Assembly (NCBI GenBank): GCA_964017045.1
Contig: OZ024808.1
Coordinates: 16,243,784-16,307,783 of the forward strand
Length of the DNA stretch: 64,000 nucleotides
Source of the DNA: Omphiscola glabra
Lineage: Eukaryota > Mollusca > Gastropoda > Lymnaeidae
Direction of reading: 5' to 3'
Shown here: positions 58,569 to 64,000 of the stretch, piece after piece
Numbering within the stretch: position 1 is the stretch's first letter
How the letters are laid out: each line of letters starts with the position of its first letter
Program-made: the position numbers and the translations under genes
Notes under the pieces: model-generated
Databases searched by the model: none
The model's input: the letters and a program-made list of their open reading frames with translations, nothing else
Told to the model about the DNA's origin: nothing

Positions 58569-59472
58569 GTACTCTCTTCTCTGTAACTTCATACTTATCC
58601 AGATCTATTTTATCTCGCTGCCCTGTCCATTCCTGCCATTTTCCTCCTAACCGTTACACCTATTCTCCTTCCATTTCACATCCAGGCCATTCCACCCTCC
58701 CGTTCTCCTTCCAGCCCGTTGCGCCCATTCTCCTCCCAGACAATTCCCCCATTCTCCTCCTGACCTTTCTCCCCTCATTCTCTTCCCAACCGATTAACCC
58801 ATTCTCGTTTTATTTACCACCCAACCCATTCTGCTGCCAAACCATTCCCCCCATTCTTCATAACCCATTCTCATCCCAGTTAGCCCCCCATTACCTGATT
58901 CTCATCACAGTCCCATTCTCCTCCCAGCTAGCCCCCCCCCCCCCTAATTGCCTCATTCTCATCACAGTCCCATTCTCCTCCTGTTTTCCCTGCACTGAAA
59001 GAGTTCGTGGCCAAGACATAAACACATAACACGAGGAGCTATGGATGCGTCTCATCCGAAGTTACCTTAGCATTCTTGTTTCAATGAGAGCCCAACTAAA
59101 CCATGTTCCCTGTCTGTCAAACTCGCTGTTATTGTTTGCAGGCCTGAACCTGTCTCTACCAGCCACCCTCTTTTACATGGCCATCCGATTGGGATGAATT
59201 GAATGAAAGGTGGAAAAATAGTAAACCTTGAAAAAGAAAGAAGACGCCAAAAAAAAAACAAAAAAACAACAACTTGAGAACTCAGCCGTCTGTCACCCCT
59301 CCCCTCTTCCATAGGCGTAACTTTGTAGGCTTAACGAAAAGTGCAGGGAGAGTGTTCGACCGTTTGAAAAAAAAAGTGCGGAGATAATACCTTGATTATT
59401 AGTCATTAAAATAATTTAAATCGTGAAGCGGCAATTATAATTGTGCTCAAAATATTTGGAAATGGAACACAC
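58569..59472. other. Pyrimidine-rich then unique sequence
   Basis: 58,640-58,990 is built of loose CCCATTCTCCTCCCAG words. The remainder shows no gene. A 186-codon plus frame (58,469-59,029) is low-complexity and not credible. Confidence 0.5.
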
Positions 59473-60242
59473 TACTAGCCTAATATGAACTCGTCATATG
59501 GTTCTGTTACCGAACATTCTACTAGCCTAATATGAACTCGTCCTATGGTTCTGTTACCAAACTTTCTACTAGCCTAATATGAACTCGTCCTATGGTTCTG
59601 TTACCAAACTTTCTACTAGCCTAATATGAACTCGTCCTATGGTTCTGTTACCAAACTTTCTACTATAAGCCTAAAATGAACTCGTCCTATGGTTATGTTA
59701 CCAAACTTTCTACTATAAGCCTAATATGAACTCGTCCTATGGTTCTGTTACCAAACTTTTTACTATAAGCCTAATATGAACTCGTCCTATGGTTCTGTTA
59801 CTAAACATTCTGCTAAAACCCTAATATGAACTCGTCCTATGGTTCTGTTACCAAACATTCTACTAGCCTAATATGAACTCTTGCCAATGGTTCTGTTAGC
59901 AAACATTCTACTAGCCTAATATGAACTCGTCCTATGGTTCTGTTACCAAACATTCTACTAGCCTAAAATGAACTCGTCCTATGGTTCTGTTACCAAACTT
60001 TCTACTATAAGCCTAATATGAACTCGTCCTATGGTTCTGTTACCAAACATTCTGCTAAAACCCTAATATGAACTCGTCCTATGGTTCTGTTACCAAACAT
60101 TCTACTAGCCTAATATGAACTCCTGCCAATGGTTCTGTTATCAAACATTCTACTAGCCTAATATGAACTCGTCCTATGGTTCTTTTACCAAACATTCAAC
60201 TGTTCTAATATGAACTCGTCCTATGGTTTCGTTACCGAACTT
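59473..60242 (+). repeat. 47-bp minisatellite, about 16 copies
   Basis: Units contain CTAGCCTAATATGAACTCGT and CCTATGGTTCTGTTACCAAA. Some copies have ACTATAAGCC or GCTAAAACCC in place of ACTAGCC, changing the unit length. Confidence 0.95.
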
Positions 60243-61289
60243 TACCCATGGCACATTGTTGCAACAATTTCTTGAATTTATGAAAGTTTTATCTTCGCAG
60301 TTTATCTAACACTATTTATGTGACACCTGAACGTCACACCCTGCTCCCACGTCACACCCTGCTCCCGCCCATTGGTGTACGGGCAGCGCGGATGTTGCCA
60401 GATTTAAGATTTTTAAATAATAATATTAATTTTTTTTTTAAAATATAAAAAAATAAAACACTGAGCGCTAGGCGGATAATTAATCACTGATAAATGATGT
60501 CATACAGATAAGTTATCTTGATTTATTGGCCCCGTGAAGATGGTCCCGAACTCCCAATCTCTGCTGCTTTACCCAGCCGGCATTTGTGCGGCCAAGTTAT
60601 GGTTTGTCCTCAATCGTCGGAGCTCTCAAATAAGTGATCTAAAATAATACCACCACCACCCCTCTACCACAAACAACAAAAACATAACAATAACAAACAA
60701 ACCTCAACTTAATGGTAGAAAAGCAATTTTCGATTCACATATAAATGATAAAACTCATTTGAACTAATCAAGACTTCACTGACCACCAGGACACAGTGGG
60801 CATCGCGAAGACGATCACCTGCCTCACTGCCCTGGCTAAAGTCACCTGGCCAAGGAAGACTCTGTTGGATTAGATTCGGGGGAAAAGGGGGAAAAAGGGG
60901 GGGGGGCAATAATTTGATATAGCAGCGTCGTGGCTTATCTATCAGTGAGTAATTAGGTCGTCTCCGGGGTGGGGGTAAAATCAGCATTCACGGCAAGCCT
61001 TCCCATTAACGTCTCTGTCAGCCAATCTACCCGGCCTTCCCATTAACTTCTCTGTCAGCCAATCTACCCGGTGTTAATGTCTGTGTGATCAGCTTGTTGT
61101 ACTTGGAGGGGACTAGACACGCCCAGTCCATCCTGTCACAGGAAGGCTCCGAGCAGCTAAGTCGCTCATCGTGTCGCTCTAAATCAAAACGTTCCAATAA
61201 TTGGGCTTAGGTAAAGGAATCAGTACGTTGGTCAATAGGCAGAAGTTGGTTTTTTGAGTTTGGATCGGAGGGAATCGGCAATGGGGTGT
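60243..61289. other. Unique sequence with small duplications
   Basis: CGTCACACCCTGCTCCC occurs twice (60,332 and 60,350). A 37-bp segment (CCTTCCCATTAAC to CTACCCGG) is duplicated at 60,998-61,071. No gene is supported. Confidence 0.5.
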
Positions 61290-62725
61290 TGGGATAAAGA
61301 CTAAGGGGTGTGGGGCTCAAGGCCGAGGGGTGTGGGGCTCAAGGCCGTGGGGTGTAGAGATTAAGACTAAGGAGTGTGGGGCTCAGGGCCGAGGTGTGTG
61401 GGGCTCAAGGCCGAGGGATGTGGGGATCAAGGCCGAAGGGTGTAGAGATTAAGACTTAGGGGTGTGAGGCTCAAGGCCGAATGGTGTAGAGATTAAGACT
61501 AAGGGGTGTGGGGCTCAGGGCCGAAGGTGTAGAGATTAAGACTATGGGGTGTGGGGCTCGGGGCCGAAGGTGTAGAGATTAAGACTATGGGGTGTTGGGC
61601 TCAGGGCCGAATGGTGTAGAGATTAAGACTAAGGGGTGTGGGGCTCAAGGCCGAATGGTGTAGAGATTAAGACTAAGGGGTGTGAGGCTCAGGGCCGAAG
61701 GTGTAGAGATTAAGACTAAGGGGTGTGGGGCTCAAGGCCGAATGGTGTAGAGATTAAGACTAAGGGTGTGTGGCTCAAGGCCGAATGGTGTAGAGATTAA
61801 GACTAAGGGGTGTGGGGCTCAAGGTCGAATGGTGTAGAGATTAAGACTAAGGGGTGTGAGGCTCAGGGCCGAATGGTGTAGAGATTAAGACTAAGGGGTG
61901 TGAGGCTCCCCCGCCCGAGGGGTTAAGAGATTAAGACTAAGGGGTGTGAGGCTCCCCCGATCGAGGGGTGTAGAGATTAAGACTATGGGGTGAGGCTCCC
62001 CCGCCTGAGGGGTGTAGAGATTAAGAATAAGGGGTGTGGGGCTCAAGGCCGCATGGTGTAGAGATTAAGACTAAGGGGTGTGGGGCTCAAGGCCGAGGGG
62101 TGTAGAGATTAAGACTAATGGGTGTGGGGCTCAGGGCCGAAGGTGTAGAGATTAAGACTAAGGAGTGTGGGGCTCAAGGCCGAATGGTGTAGAGATTAAG
62201 ACTAAGGGGTGTGGGGCTCAAGGCCGAATGGTGTAGAGATTAAGACTAAGGGGTGTGAGGCTCAGGGCCGAAGGTGTAGAGATTAAGACTAAGGGGTGTG
62301 AGGCTCCCCCGATCGAGGGGTGTAGAGATTAAGACTATGGGGTGAGGCTCCCCCGCCTGAGGGGTGTAGAGATTAAGACTAAGGGTTGTGAGGCTCCCCC
62401 GCCCGAGGGGTGTAGAGATTAAGACTATGGGGTGTGAGGCTCAGGGCCGAATGGTGTAGAGATTAAGAATACGGGTTGTGAGGCTCCCCCGCCTGAGGGG
62501 TGTAGAGATTAAGACTAAGGGGTGTGAGGCTCAGGGCAGAATGGTGTAGAGATTAAGAATACGGGTTGTGAGGCTCCCCCGCCCGAGGGGTGCAGAGATT
62601 AAGACTAAGGGGTGTGAGGCTCATGGCCGAATGGTGTAGAGATTAAGAATACGGGTTGTGAGGCTCCTCCGACCGAGGGTGTAGAGATTAAGACAAAGGG
62701 GTGTGAGGCTCAGGGGTGTAGAGGT
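61290..62725 (+). repeat. About 43-bp minisatellite, about 33 copies
   Basis: Units contain GTGTAGAGATTAAGACTAAG and GGGTGTGGGGCTCAAGGCCG. A second class replaces CTCAAGGCCGAATG with CTCCCCCGCCCGAGGGG. Length varies by a few bases between units. Confidence 0.95.
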
Positions 62726-63003
62726 TAAGACCGATGGCTGTGGGGAATATTGACGAGTGGTGTTGCGGATTAAGGCCGGTGGGTATGGGGGGTGGGGGTA
62801 TTGTATAGAATTGTGTGAAATGAGAGATGAATAGTGAATTAAAAATCTAACTTGTCAAGTTGCTGGGGAAGATTTACGAATTGAATGCTGTGATGTCAGT
62901 GTTTTGGAAAAAGTAATTTCAGCAATGTTTTTTTTAATTTTTTAGTGCTTTTATTCATCGGGTTTGTATCTGTTAGTGGGGGGGGGGGGGCGGCAGGTAT
63001 AAC

Positions 63004-63235
63004 CTAAGACACCGTCTTACTAGGCACACAACAGGTCTCAAACCGTCTTACTAGGCACACAACAGGTCTGAGATAACATCTTACTAGGCACACAACAGGT
63101 CTGAGACACCGTCTTACTAGGCACACAACAGGTCTGAGACACCGTCTTACTAGGCACACAACAGGTCTGAGACACCGTCTTACTAGCAACACAACAGGTC
63201 TGAGACACCGTCTTACTAGCCACACAACAGGTCTT
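63004..63235 (+). repeat. 33-bp minisatellite, 7 copies
   Basis: Units contain CACCGTCTTACTAGGCACAC and AACAGGTCTGAGA. Confidence 0.95.
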
Positions 63236-63343
63236 TTATTTAAATGCGTCGACATTAATTGTTAATGCTGGCTACAGTGACAGTTTTACTGTCTCCTTAG
63301 TGTACACGAGTGTACATGCTGTACGATCATGGGGAACATGGCT

Positions 63344-63918
63344 GTAACCATCATCTTGTAGTGTTGCACTCTAGCCATAGACTGTAGTACCCATCATCTT
63401 GTAGTGTTGCACTCTAGCCATAGACTGTAATACCCATCTTCTTGTAGTGTTGCACTCTAGCCATAGACTGTAATACCCATCATCTTGTAGTGTTGCACTC
63501 TAGCCATAGACTAATACCCATCTTCTTGTAGTGTTGCACTCTAGCCATAGACTGTAATACCCATCTTCTTGTAGTGTTGCACTCTAGCCATAGACTGTAA
63601 TACCCATCATCTTGTAGTGTTGCACTCTAGCCATAGACTGTAGTACCCATCTTCTTGTAGTGTTGCACTCTAGCCATAGACTGTAATACCCATCTTCTTG
63701 TAGTGTTGCACTCTAGCCATAGACTGTAATACCCATCATCTTGTAGTGTTACACTCTAGCCATAGACTGTAGTACCCATCTTCTTGTAGTGTTGCACTCT
63801 AGCCATAGACTGTAGTACCCATCATCTTGTAGTGTTGCAGTCTAAGCCATAGACTGTAATACCCATCATCTTGTAGTGTAGCGCTCTACTTCATAGACTG
63901 TAGTACCCATCATCTTGC
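63344..63918 (+). repeat. 43-bp minisatellite, about 13 copies
   Basis: Units contain CATCTTGTAGTGTTGCACTC and TAGCCATAGACTGTAATACC with TAATACC/TAGTACC and ATCATC/ATCTTC variants. Confidence 0.96.
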
Positions 63919-64000
63919 ATTTTACGTGTAATGCATTTCTCTTCCAATGGGCATAGAAATAATGGCATATCGAGAGGAATGAAATGATTGTAAATGAGTG

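Noticed and set aside
58469..59029. 186-codon plus-strand frame
   Set aside because: It is Ser/Pro/Phe-rich low-complexity sequence from a pyrimidine-rich stretch, with no domain or splice evidence.

Overview
This is eukaryotic (metazoan) DNA, most likely from a gastropod mollusc. There are no bacterial-type operons. One short exon has consensus splice sites, transposable elements are of metazoan families, and roughly two thirds of the 64 kb is tandem repeat. The snail suggestion is an inference. It rests mainly on a miniature SPIN-like hAT element at 27,806-27,944, because SPIN transposons are known from tetrapods, Rhodnius and the pond snail Lymnaea. No complete host gene is visible.

Layout. 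Positions 1-22,416 form one end of a very large satellite of about 498 units of exactly 45 bp. It is built by nested multi-kilobase duplications, and its sequence variation falls almost only on third positions of one reading frame. From 22.4 to 30.7 kb there are short minisatellites, hAT-type miniature elements, a decayed LINE reverse-transcriptase tail, and a candidate 86-bp host exon (26,015-26,100) whose acceptor has been amplified as a 51-bp repeat. From 30.7 to 38.3 kb there is a second large array of 38-bp units. From 38.3 to 51.5 kb about a dozen minisatellites alternate with DNA transposons: a 421-bp foldback element at 45.3 kb, a 788-bp hAT element at 46.2 kb and a 396-bp pogo/Tigger-like element at 47.7 kb.

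At 51,715-55,250 sits a structurally complete, very young LTR retrotransposon inserted inside a 48-bp minisatellite. Its two 484-bp LTRs read as identical, it has a 4-bp target duplication and a tRNA-Leu-type primer-binding site. Its single 599-codon ORF joins Gag, zinc knuckle and aspartic protease directly to the C-terminal end of an integrase. Reverse transcriptase, RNase H and the integrase core are absent, so it must depend on a partner element. From 55.5 kb to the end there are further minisatellites (37, 21, 67, 47, 44, 33 and 43 bp).

Most long open frames in this window are products of repeat unit lengths divisible by three and are not genes. The supportable coding features are the retrotransposon ORF, the 86-bp exon, and, as an open question, the 45-bp repeat frame.
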